Assembly (NCBI RefSeq): GCF_014633365.1
Contig: NC_068351.1
Coordinates: 392,001 to 456,000 of the forward strand
Reading direction: 5' to 3'
Length of the DNA stretch: 64,000 nucleotides
From: Diospyros lotus
Lineage: Eukaryota > Streptophyta > Magnoliopsida > Ericales > Ebenaceae
Shown: positions 1 through 9,888 of the stretch, piece by piece
Layout of the letters: each line of letters opens with the position of its first letter
Numbering within the stretch: position 1 is the stretch's first letter
Translations under genes and position numbers: made by a program
Notes under the pieces: model-generated
Told to the model about the DNA's origin: nothing
Seen by the model: the letters and a program-made list of their open reading frames with translations, nothing else
Databases searched by the model: none

Positions 1-518
1 CACGATTGGAAGGCAAAGATGTAATTATGGTGGTGGTAGATCGTTTGACAAAATTTAGGCACTTCATTAGTCTCTCCCATCCATTTACTGCACAGGCGGT
101 GGCACGAAAATTTTTGGATAGGGTGCCTAGGATACATGGTGTTCCTAAAACTATTGTCTCGAACAGAGACAAGGTGTTCACAAGTTCATTTTGGCAAGAG
201 CTGTTCAGGAAGTTGGGAGTAGGGCTATGTTTGTCCATTGCCTATCACCCTCAAATGGATGGCCAAATGAAAAGGGTCAACCAGTGTTTAGAGGCATACT
301 TGAGGTGTATGTGCTTCTCCAACCCTAAGAGCTAGAATATGTGGTTGTCGTTAGCACAGTGGTGGTACAATACCAGCTACCATAGTGCTATTCGAAGGAG
401 TCCTTTTGAAGCCATTTTTGGGTATAAGCCCACTTTGTTGCCTGCCATTTCAGAGTCTTCCCCTACTATAGCTAAAGTGGAGCATTATTTCCAATAGAGG
501 CAGCAGTTGTTAACAATG

Positions 519-1431
519 AAGCACAGAAACGGCTCGGAGGCTCCGTTTCGGCGTTTCCGAACCGTTTTCTGTTTCGGAAACGTGAAGACGGCCCGAAACA
601 GCCTTCGAAACATTTCTGTAAATTGTGAAACGTTCTGGGGGCCGTTTCGCAATTTACAGAAAATGTGGGAAACACGTTTCATACTTGAAACGCATTTCCA
701 GCAACCACGGTCACTCACCTGCAACGAGGAAGACAATGGTCACCGAGAGGGGAGGCGGTGGCGGTCGGCGGCGAGGCGAGATATGGAGTATGTAGCGACG
801 ATCGAGGCAAGAGATGGTGTACGGCGGTGGGCTGCGACGAGGGTGAGAGACGAGCGACGGTGGCAGAAACGCTTCGACTGTGAGAGAGGCAAGATCGAAC
901 GTGATGGTGAGGGCAAGAGACTCGTCGATGGCGAGAGAGGCGAACGACGGTGGTAGAGACGCTTCGACTGTGAGAGAGGCGAGATGAAGGCAAGGTTGAG
1001 GGCAAGAGACTCGTTGATGGCGACCGAGAGAGGCAACAACGATGGCAGAGATCGACTGTGAGAGAGGCGAGATCGATGGCAAGGGCAAGGGCGAGGGCAA
1101 CAGATGCGTTGACGACAAGAGAGGCGGCGACGGTGGCAGACAGAGGAAGCGGCGCAGTCGGCCATTGATAGCAAGTGGCCAGTGGCGTGGGTCTCTGAGA
1201 GCTTGCGGGTAATAGTCTAGGGTAATATTGTAATAGTATGTATATCTAGGGTTTGTAAAATTATAACTTAATATTATTTATAGTATATAAATTGTATATT
1301 AATTTCACATACACTCCTATATTTTTTAAAATTATAGTTTACCCCGCATTTCCGTTTCTTAACTTTTTTGAAAAATACCGTTTCTGCATTTCCGTTTCCG
1401 CGTTTCCCGTTTTCGTTTCCGTGCAACATAG
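519..1431. mobile_element. Nested non-autonomous insertion inside the gypsy integrase, flanked by a 13-bp direct repeat
   Basis: The insertion separates two parts of one integrase reading frame. The 13-bp sequence GTTGTTAACAATG occurs at 506-518 and again at 1432-1444, exactly at the break, and reading through one copy restores the integrase frame. The ends are imperfect inverted repeats: GCACAGAAACGG near the left end against GCACGGAAACG read from the right end. Many GAAAC/GTTTC motifs lie in both subterminal regions. The middle, 720-1160, is purine-rich and made of degenerate GAGAGAGGCGAGA-type repeats. No transposase is visible. A Mutator-like or other TIR element fits best, although 13 bp is longer than the usual 8-11 bp duplication. 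Confidence 0.7.
611..665. repeat. Inverted repeat (hairpin) inside the nested insertion
   Basis: Bases 611-632 and 643-665 are nearly perfect reverse complements (TTTCTGTAAATTGTGAAACG against CGTTTCGCAATTTACAGAAA) with a loop of about 10 bases. It belongs to the GTTTC-rich left subterminal region of the inserted element. Confidence 0.8.
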
Positions 1432-1965
1432 GTTGTTAACAATGTTAAAAAGGGAATTAGCTATTGCCCGTAACCGGCAGATAGCAAACAAAAGACGGAG
1501 TGACAAGACCTTTGAGACAGGTGATATGGTTTACCTCAAGGTTAGGAGGTTCTTGCAAGCCCTATACTTCATTACCAGCTTCTAAGTTGAGTCCAAAGTA
1601 TTTTGGACCCTACCTATTGTGGCCAAGGTGGGGCTAGTAGCATATTGGTTGCAGCTACTAGAAGGGGTGACTAGCCATCTGGTGTTCCACCTTTCACTAT
1701 TGAAGAGAGCTACAAACCCTGTTGATCCTACTCGGACAGACTTACCACCAAATGCGGAAGAGGTAATTGAACCCCGCGCTATTGTAGAGAAAAGAGTGTT
1801 GTACCGAGGGAAGTTACCTCTAACTCAAGTATTGGTCTAGTGGTCTCATCTTCATCTAGACCACACTATTTGGGAATACCTCCCAAATCTTTTGAAGCAA
1901 TTTCCCGAAGTTGTGGGACTTCTCTAAATTCTTGAGAACAAAAATTATTTCAAGGGGTGGGGATT

Positions 1966-2281
1966 GTTATGACCCTGGGGATAATCTTGTAATTACTTAC
2001 CACTTATAGATTGTTAGGGAGGTTAGGAGGTGGGAAGGACAGTTGTAACAGCTAGAGTAAGTTGTTAAGCGGTTAGAGGAAATCGTTGTATGGCTAGTGG
2101 TCCTCTTAATATGAGATCTACGACACTCAGGAGGATTTTACCTATTGATTGAATGAATAAACTTCCCCCCTCTTGATCCCTCAATTCTCTCTATTTTCTC
2201 TAATTTTCTGCTCCTTTTTTTCTCTCTCTTATTCTACAATCAGAATTACCGAATTGCCAGTCCTAATTCAAGGGCTTGACA
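1966..2281 (+). mobile_element. 3' LTR of the Ty3/gypsy element
   Basis: The sequence starts TGTTATGACCC directly after the polypurine tract and ends CTTGACA, giving the canonical TG...CA ends and a length of about 316 bp. It contains an AATAAA-like signal near 2156 followed by a pyrimidine-rich stretch. The matching 5' LTR is outside the window, so ends and target duplication cannot be checked by comparison. Confidence 0.7.
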
Positions 2282-4450
2282 CTTCTCAAGACCAAAAACA
2301 AAACCCTTCTAGTGCATTAGAGGAGCTTTCATTGTGAATTGTGATACACCAAAGAGCACTTAGGAGAGCATTTATTAACGCTCTTTCATTTATTGTGCTT
2401 CACTTGTGTTATTTGATCTGGAACAGATAATTTATTCCATTGTACTTCATTGCAAATTCCATTGGAGGGGGAAAGAATTTTGGTCTAAAGTTCTTGTTGC
2501 AAGAATGTTAAGATACATTCTTGTGGGTTGTGTATCCAGTGGATACACTAGCTTGTATTTGTATTGTTGTTGTAATACACCATTACATTTTGTATTGTTT
2601 TGAAAAGTTAGTGGATTGAACTCTCTAGCAAACCTAGAGGAGTGGAGTAGACTTGTAGGAAGATGACCAACTACAAAATCCTAGTCAAATTGACTGTGTT
2701 AACCTGACCTAGTCAAATTGAATTTGACCAAACTAAAAAACATATATATTACTTTTCCAAAAATCCAAAAAAAAAAAAAAGTAAGACAATCCTCAAACTA
2801 CTTTTAGGAAGATTATAGCAAAATTTAGACGCTTCCTGACATAGAATTATTATGGTTCAAGTTAGGGACATTACTGGAAGTATATTACATGAGGACCAAG
2901 TGAGTGGTTAATTTTGTTAAATATTTGTTTTAGAAATTATTCTTGCTCTGATTGTAAAATGAATTTACGTGAATATTATGTTCCAGTTTATTTAGAAATA
3001 TATGATATTCTGAATTGTGCAGCCAAATTGAGAACATAGGTTTGAAAGTTGGTGCTATTGTGCAAATACATCTTTGATTGTGCTATTGTTCAAACAATAG
3101 TTTTGGACGATGTGTGTGATCTCAGTCATGACCTGACTACTTAAATCAAAACCAGCCCCTATGTATGGCAAAATGGTGCATCTTGCTCAACAGTTAGGGG
3201 AGGGGGACCAGGTGCGCTCTTGGTTACTCCAACCAAGTATGTTGTATGGAATTGACCCAGGCATAATCCTGTGATACTCTAGTATGATATAGATCCACAG
3301 ACCACCTTTGAGATGTATATATAATACTGATTCTTTTTAATAGAAATAACATTGATGATGAATTGTTGAATAATTATTGATAGTGGTTCCTTGGATTATT
3401 TCATGATGTCTACACTGAATATCTAGATATATGATATGTGCTACACCATGTTAAAAGAGATTACTAAATTCAAAATTTATGCATTTGGAATGTTTTGAAA
3501 AATCAATTCAGTTTTATTTGTACAATTACTTTGGGGTATGTGCAATATATATACATAATAATTGTTCACTGAGCAGTGAGCTCACCACTTTACCTTACCA
3601 TATCAGGTGATCCATAAACGTCTTAGAATTGGTCTAGGTATGGGGGAACTGGCAGAGATGATTTTCTAGAGACATGGGTTGTATTACATTTATGATTTCG
3701 TTTTGGAATGAAGGACTTGCAACTAAATTCTGTTCAACACTATAGTTTTGTTATAATTAGGCTTCTTCAAATTATGCTTTTTGTTCTCTAAGTCTAGGCT
3801 TGGGGTTCACAATTGGTCCTGCTCCACAAGGAAGAGTGTGCGACACACTAGTGCCATAATTTATGTACAAAAAAACATGTCATAAGTGAACTTTGTACAA
3901 CACCCAAGACTCAAAAAATGAAACAAAAATATGTTATCTGAGAAATGAGCAAAAGTAAAAACAGAAAAAAGGGCAGAGCAAACATCCACAAAAATATAGA
4001 GAGGGGAGGAGTGCCTTTAAAGAAATGGATGGATGGAATGCTCCAACCCTAAAAAAAGGCTCTAGTATTCTTGTCCCCCCAGTCCCCCACAGATGCCATG
4101 TCACTCAAAAGAAACAACACCAAAACTTTTTCCACTATGTATCAGGATACATCAAATTCTTGTTCAACACTTCTGCCAACTTGTTTGTGATCCTGTTCTA
4201 TTGTTTACTTGAGCTAAGCAAACCAAGATCAAAGTCCCACTGTTTCTTTTATCTGATCAAGACAATGCAGAAAAGAAAATATTATTCCTTTCTCACAATC
4301 TCTAGCCAACCCTACCTAGTGCGATTAAGGCTCAGGATTGTTGTTGTTCTCATAATCATTTTCTATTCCACATTGTGCATCTTAACCATTGCTCCTTCAA
4401 ATTTCAGAAATATAAACAGCACCTATGGTTGTCCAGTTTTATCTTACTTT
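2282..4450. other. Intergenic, probably old repeat debris
   Basis: No supported gene. Bases 2590-2720 read like the U5 end of a copia-type LTR (a phrase meaning 'nine-base purine run, GGAGTGGAGTAGACTTG'), and 3560-3850 resemble another decayed LTR, but neither shows clean ends or a target duplication. The missing 3' exons of the upstream minus-strand gene could lie here; I looked and could not find them. Confidence 0.4.
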
Positions 4451-4454
4451 AAAA

Positions 4455-4615
4455 AGTGAGGAGGGGAACATCCTAGTCCACGTATGAGGCTCCCCCCTTG
4501 GTGGTCCAGTTTTAGTTCACAGCCTTACCTTTTCTTCCAAAAGAAGTTGTCTCCACAATTAAACTTATGACCTTCCAATTACAAAAAAGCAATCTTGCTA
4601 CCAAAGCTTGCCCTC
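4455..4615 (-). mobile_element. Au-like SINE, decayed copy
   Basis: Read on the minus strand it begins GAGGGCAAGCTTTGGTAGCA, continues with a diverged GGTCATAAGTTTAATTG box-B region, then GGTAAGGCTGTG and GGGGGGAGCCTC. This is the block order of the plant Au SINE family (tRNA-derived head, GTAAGGCTGCGTAC-type body). Identification is from remembered family sequence, not from a search. Confidence 0.6.
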
Positions 4616-4888
4616 ACAAAAAATTCCATTTTTTTATTTAGAATCCAAACAATTTACCTCAAGCAACCAACTAAAACAACTAACAAGATTTAATTGACTT
4701 TATTTTGCCAGGTAAACTGTCACTCTCAATAAATCACATCTCATTCATATCAAAATTTTCCTGTTGGCTATGGCTTACAGTCAAATCTCAAATTTCATCA
4801 AGTCTGATCTCCCCCAGCTATTGACATCATTTCATTAACAAGAATACCAGAAATAAATACTGCATTATTTGAGATAAAAGACTCATAC

Positions 4889-7800
4889 CGTTTTAGTTTT
4901 TTTTGGGGAGATTCCATCATCATTCATGACATTCCTCAGAGAAACTGGATTAGTAATAGTCACTTTTAGTGTGCTTTCACCTTCATTTTGGACTAGAAGC
5001 ACCGATTTGGACCCTGTTACATTAAAAAGGTAGGTAAAGGGCCTTTCTTTCCTTTGAAGAAATAGATGAGATTAATGCTGTTGTCTGTTCATGGGTGTAG
5101 TGAGAGAAAACAAAAAGAAATGCAAAGGAAAGATTGCTATTTACTTGGTTACCATCCACCTTTCCTTCTCCTTTTTTTCATAATTATTGTCAATTTTTTT
5201 AAGAGTACACTTCTATTTTTGAAGTATGAAGAGAAATATAAAGGGAAACTAATTTTCCTTCTCACTTACCTTTTCTCTTCCTTTTGCCCTAACCAATTCA
5301 AAATTTCAAACAAAAGCTAAAAAGATATCAACAAAATAAAACATTTTAAGAATCAAATTAAAGGTGTTTCTTTTTCTTTTCTTTTCTTTTTTTGGGGGGT
5401 GGGGGGAAGGTATTTAAGTGCTTCATTTGGGGGTCAGTGGCACTGGACTGGGGAGGGGGCAATAATTACTTCCTCTCTTACCTGAAATTCTGGAAGGAAA
5501 AACTGGAAAAGGTACATTATGCAGGCATAAAAAAGAGCATAAATGTATGGTAATTCTTATATAATCATCTATCCATCAATGTGCCTACACTACTACTGTT
5601 CCTAAACCAGCTATTCAGTATGTTAGAGTCCTACTGTTCCTAAACTAGCTCTATATGCACATAACTCAGCTTAAGCATTTACCTAGATTTAGTAAACTCA
5701 CACAATCTAAAAACACTAGTAGTCTAAGGTTATCCCACTGTTTTTTATGCTAAAACAAATAAAAGAAACATAATATACAGGCACCAACTGAATGATTATT
5801 AAATATAGGGCACAATATTTTAACTAGAAGAAAATAAATAAAAGAAATGCAAGGAGGAAAATAATAAGGAAAAGAAGAGAAGAAAAATATATCAAGAATC
5901 TCATGTAGTTTTTTTTTTTTTAGAGACTTGTATGTTTAATACTTAGGTATTTTTACATGTAAAAAGCTCATTGCCTAGTATTTCCCTTAGCTTGCATTGG
6001 TTGTAAATTAGTATTTTCTCTCAATCACAAGAATTGCACGTGCTTAATGGAAATTTCATCTCCCCTCGCTAATATGGCATTTTAATTCCATCTTGACTGA
6101 CAAAGGAGTCCCTCAGTTACAATCCAGGCTTGATGACCATGCTTGGGACCTAAGAAATGCCAATATGGATACAAATATAGAAACAAATATGAAAATAAAT
6201 AAATAAACAAGGGAGAGAGGGGTACAACAAAAAATAAGGTTTTCACAAGAAGTTTTTTGTTGAGGTTTGCCTAGAGTTTTCTGATTAGAAGATCAGTGGA
6301 GCGTTGATGGCTTTCGGCTGGAAGCTATTAAACAATTAGGGTTTTTTAAGCCAAAGTGTAATTATGTATCTTTGGGGTCTAACTGTAAATTCTTTATAAT
6401 TATTAGTTATATGGGGGGGTTCCGCCTCCTCTATAAATAAGAGGACAAGGCGGCAGTTTAGGAAATCTTCTCTCTTGTCAAGTTCTCGGTTACTATTGTG
6501 AGTATTCTAGAGAAAGTGAGGCATGTGTATTGTGTTCTTAAGCTTTCTTGGAGTGAACAAGGGTTGTACTTGAGCGATAGGATTGAAAGAGGGCTTGGGT
6601 TTTGTACTGATCAGTTTCTTCTCAATAAAAGCTGCTCAATTGGGGTGTTGGACTGCTAGATGTAGAGCCAATTAAATTGGCTTGACCCAGGATAAATCTG
6701 CTCTGTCTCCTTTATGGTTTGATTTTTTCAATTCTGTTAATTTCTTTTCTATTGTTCATTTTTCTGTTCTTATATTTACACTGCATCTGAGAGTGTTGGA
6801 GTGGGTTTTCTCGCCTAAGGGTATAATCTAAGAGTCCTAAGGTTAACATTTTTCATTATCATAATAATAAAAAACACTATGTGAGTCTGTAATGCATAAG
6901 GATCCCCACTTCCTAAGGTTCCACATAGGGGGCCATATTTGTACGCAAACTTCCACTTACTCTCTTTGCAAAGAGGTTGTTTTCACAACTCAAACCATGA
7001 CCCTCCAATCACAAAGGAGCAACCTTATTGCAGTTATGAAGGCTCATCCTCCAAATATAAAAAGAACTAATAAAATTAATTATTAAAAAAGCATCACTAA
7101 ACTAATTGAAGATATCATTCGATATATAATAATGCTAATACACAAAAAAAAAAAAAAAAAAGTTGAACAAAAAGAGCATTGGAGTACCAATAAATCCATC
7201 ATAATGATAATATAAAGAGATTCATCATACATAATATTAACTATTTTGATCTAAGTTGTAAATAGACTCAATTATATTTTATTTTACTCAAAACTTTGGC
7301 ATATTAATCGATTTTATCTAAGTTCTCAAACCAGACTAGTCATCAAATTGGCCAAAGTACTAGTTGACTGGTTTAACCGGTGGTTTAATGGTTGAATGGC
7401 TGGTTAACAAATTTATATATATAATTTAATAATGTCATTGTTTAGGTATATGAATATACTATTGACAACTATTAATATTCAAAAAATGTTAAAACATCAT
7501 AAAGCATGAACCACTAATTAAAGTTTCAAATTTCATAATTTCAAACTAAGTAAAAATGCAAAAAATTAACTAAATGTTAAATCTCATATCATAGTACCTA
7601 CAAATAGAGTTTTGTATAAATTATTGTGATAGAGGCAAAGCAATGGTTGGATGGAGATTAACTTTATTAGAAAAGAGAATAGAGTTTTGAAGCAAAGAGT
7701 TTGCACTTAATAGAAATCAGGAATTTTAAGAAAGTGAAGAATTCAGGCTATTAAATCTTCACGTTTTGATTTTTTTTTTTTCTTCGTTTTTCACAAAGAC

Positions 7801-9132
7801 TAATTTTCCTGTCTATTAAATAGAATGCGTGAAATATTTAGTACTTTAAATAAAAATTAATATGATTGATTTTTGTGAACCAATAAAACTGGATGGAATT
7901 GACTGGTTTTAACTGGTTTATATGCATCTCTGGTCTTTTTTCAAACCAGACCAACATGGTGATTGGTTTGCCATCCAACCGGCTGAACTGGTCCAGGTTT
8001 TATTAACTATAGATCTTATATCAAAAAGAATTATAAAACTCCAATAAAAATCCCAATGTCACCTCACACATGTCCTTGTTGCATGCCCATCCCATAGGCA
8101 TACATATTCTAGACCTGTCAAAAACTCTAGGACACACCAGATGACGTGTTTGATGAGCATTTATGTGCTTGATATGTATCAAACTTGGGCCTGCTATCCA
8201 AAATGAGGTGCATGAGCTTCCTAGTTTGACATGGGGAATCAGTAGGTGAACCGGAAAAAAAAACTATTTCTAGTCCTGTCCTCATTCTTCCTCAAGTTTG
8301 GTCATAGTTACTCCTCCACAAATCAATTCCATACTTCCCTTTAATAATATTTAGATGCCCCCATTATGGGGACTCATTGAAATTACAATCTGCACTGGAA
8401 ATTCAAAAAAATCCAAGGTCTCATATTTCATCAAATTATAGTATTAAAAGCTGCACCTAGACAGAACAACAAAGGTAAGGAGAGTACCATTCTTCCCAAA
8501 TCAATACAGACAGTCAAGAAAAGGAAGAATAATGCAGACAGTCAAGAAAAGGAAGAATAATGCAGACAGTCAAGAAGAGGAGGAAAGGCATTTAATTTAC
8601 CACTTTCAAGACCTTGAATGCAAGCAGTCATTGTGTTCTGGATGGTGCAAGTCACAGTCGACCCCTTGCAACTCCCATTACTACCGGAGTGCAACTCGGC
8701 TTTGCCATCAGATTCCTCTTTCCCTTGCTGAGACTCTCCATTATCCAGCTGCTTCTGAGTGGGAAAACTAGCAGAAGCTTTACCGCGACCCTCATCCTTT
8801 GAGGCATTCGGATTTGCTTTTGGCGAACCATTTGACAATTGTGGGCCCTTGGGCTTTTCAAAGGGACTGGATTTCGATCCTTTGTCGGTCGGAGTAGGGC
8901 TAGGCAACGGCGAATCCTAAAACAACCTCATGGCTGAGAAACTCGGATACATACGCAAGTAGAAAGAGGCATAGATACAGAGAGGGAGAGAGATACATAC
9001 AGATACAGAAGAGGTAGTATCGTTTGGCACCCCGCCGATTAATTTCCGGAGATTCAAGAGAGAGAAGGCGGAGGAGGAATTGGAAACAAACAAGAGCAAG
9101 AAGACAACAGTGAGAAACCTATTTGTGCCCAT
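4889..9132 (-). CDS. Secreted/membrane protein with a Cys-rich and a QNEGE-type domain, exons 1-3; 3' end not found
   Basis: Three exons join in phase on the minus strand: 9132-9007, 8916-8601 and 5013-4889. Exon 1 (42 codons, ATG at 9132) encodes a clear signal peptide, MGTNRFLTVVFLLLFVSNSS. Exon 2 is a Ser/Pro/Lys-rich low-complexity stretch ending in a Cys cluster (GSCKGSTVTC, NTMTACIQG). Exon 3 encodes a beta-sandwich-like segment, SVLLVQNEGESTLKVTITNP. Plant proteins of this arrangement usually continue to a transmembrane helix and an acidic Trp-rich tail; I could not find those exons between 2282 and 4889. Reading through the exon 3 donor meets a TGA after one codon. Intron 2 (5014-8600) is 3.6 kb and carries a copia solo LTR and a SINE. 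Function unknown. The gene is divergent from the PPR gene at 9889. Confidence 0.72.
6258..6848 (+). mobile_element. Solo LTR, Ty1/copia-like
   Basis: 591 bp with TGTTGAGG at the start and GGTTAACA at the end, flanked by TTTTT on both sides (6253-6257 and 6849-6853), as expected for a 5-bp target duplication. It has a TATA box (CTATAAATAAGAGG near 6431) and an AATAAA signal near 6624, in the order of an LTR promoter and terminator. No internal retrotransposon sequence adjoins it, so it is a solo LTR. It lies in intron 2 of the minus-strand gene. The TTTTT duplication is low-complexity and therefore weak on its own. Confidence 0.7.
6878..7052 (-). mobile_element. Au-like SINE, decayed copy
   Basis: The minus strand starts GAGGATGAGCCTTCATAAC, then GGAGGGTCATGGTTTGAGTT (box-B-like), AACCTCTTTGCAAAGAGAG, and ends with the GGAACCTTAGGAAGTGGGGA tail region. 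It has the same block order and orientation as the copy at 4455-4615. It sits 30 bp beyond the copia solo LTR. Confidence 0.65.
7308..8012. mobile_element. Possible MITE with AACCAGAC / AACCGG motifs at both ends
   Basis: Both ends carry the AAACCAGAC, GGTTTAACCGG and CAACCGG motifs seen in a widespread class of plant miniature elements. The terminal inverted repeats are degenerate and I could not fix a target duplication, so the boundaries are approximate. Confidence 0.35.
8509..8580. repeat. Tandem repeat, about 27-bp unit, 2.7 copies
   Basis: The unit GCAGACAGTCAAGAAAAGGA plus about 7 bases starts near 8509, 8535 and 8563. It lies in the intron a few bases beyond the exon 2 donor of the minus-strand gene. 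Confidence 0.85.
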
Positions 9133-9888
9133 TCCACGAAAATTCCAGCAAATAAAGGGATCCCAGTCCAGGCAGCAGGAGTATTTGGAAGCTTAGCGTT
9201 CACGCATAGCAAGAAACAAACTGAGATCTCGAGTTCACAGAGAGCTTCGATTAGACACTCATAAATAGATCAGAGACATGATGACAGGAATTCGAAGAAG
9301 TTTGAGATAGGAGGGGTCTGGTGGGTTCAGAATAGAATCTGGTCTGGTCTGGTCTGGTCTAGCCTGGCGAATGGATGCGCGATCAAATTAAAGAATTCAA
9401 CTTGGTGGTGAAGGCGCAGCGTCAATCCAACAATTCACATTACTACCTCTCGGAGCTTGACGGCGCGAGTCCAATTGCCTCGCCGCAGTAATTAATTGAT
9501 CGGATAAATACAGTGTACTGGACTGTACTGTCCATCTGTTTTTGGGGCTTCCACGAATCGTCTTTTTTGAGTTTTAGACAAGACAAATGGGCTCAAACCG
9601 AAACCCGCAGGCCTAGTTTAGAAGCCCAAAGACAAATGGGCTCAAATCGAAACCCGCAGGCTCAGTTTAGTAGCCCAAATAAGCTGTCTTTGTGTTGATT
9701 TTGATCAAGAAAAAGTAAAGTAACCTTAACCTCTATGAGAAAATGGTCAAAATCAAGTAAAGTTTGTGAGTGATGAAATGGAAATTTATGATATAAAATA
9801 ACTATATGTATAGATAAACCTTCAACATCATCTTCACTCTAGCCCCCGTCTGTCTCTCCCCATCCATTGTCTCCATTTGCTTCTCTCC
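9133..9888. promoter_or_regulatory. Shared upstream region of two divergent genes
   Basis: 756 bp separate the start codons of the minus-strand secreted protein (9132) and the plus-strand PPR gene (9889), so promoters and leaders of both must be here or overlap neighbours. It holds a TCTGG pentamer run (about 9340-9361) and a 49-bp direct duplication (9582-9679). No clear TATA box was assigned. Confidence 0.55.
9582..9679. repeat. 49-bp tandem duplication
   Basis: Two 49-bp copies, 9582-9630 and 9631-9679, both starting GACAAATGGGCTCAAA and containing CGAAACCCGCAGG and AGCCCAAA. They differ at about four positions. The repeated AGCCCA/GGGCT motifs resemble the TGGGCC/AGCCCA promoter elements of plant ribosome- and organelle-biogenesis genes, which is an inference. 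Confidence 0.85.

Larger units (their letters stand above)
1..1965 (+). mobile_element. Ty3/gypsy retrotransposon, 3' part of pol (integrase and C-terminal region), decayed
   Basis: The left edge opens inside an integrase core. Bases 6-335 read VVVDRLTKF, HGVPKTIVSNRD, YHPQMDGQ, which are the catalytic-core blocks of gypsy integrases; the usual TE in DGQTE is replaced by MK. A stop (TAG) interrupts the frame at 333-335 and the same frame resumes (WYNTSYHSAI, PFEAIFGYKP) to about 500. The frame is then split by a 913-bp insertion and continues from 1445 (LKRELAIARNRQ, FETGDMVYLKVR, KYFGPY), followed by a chromodomain-like tail (ALVQW-type WSHLHLDHTIWEYL) to about 1925. A purine-rich tract just before 1966 is the polypurine tract. 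Stops and frame changes show the copy is not functional. Reverse transcriptase and RNase H lie outside the window. Family is certain; lineage is inferred only from the chromodomain-like C-terminus. Confidence 0.9.

Noticed and set aside
711..1174. Overlapping minus-strand frames of 96-144 codons
   Set aside because: Low-complexity Ser/Arg/His proteins produced by the purine-rich repeat array of the nested element.
4025..4459. Plus-strand frame of 144 codons
   Set aside because: No family similarity; AT-rich sequence running into a SINE remnant.
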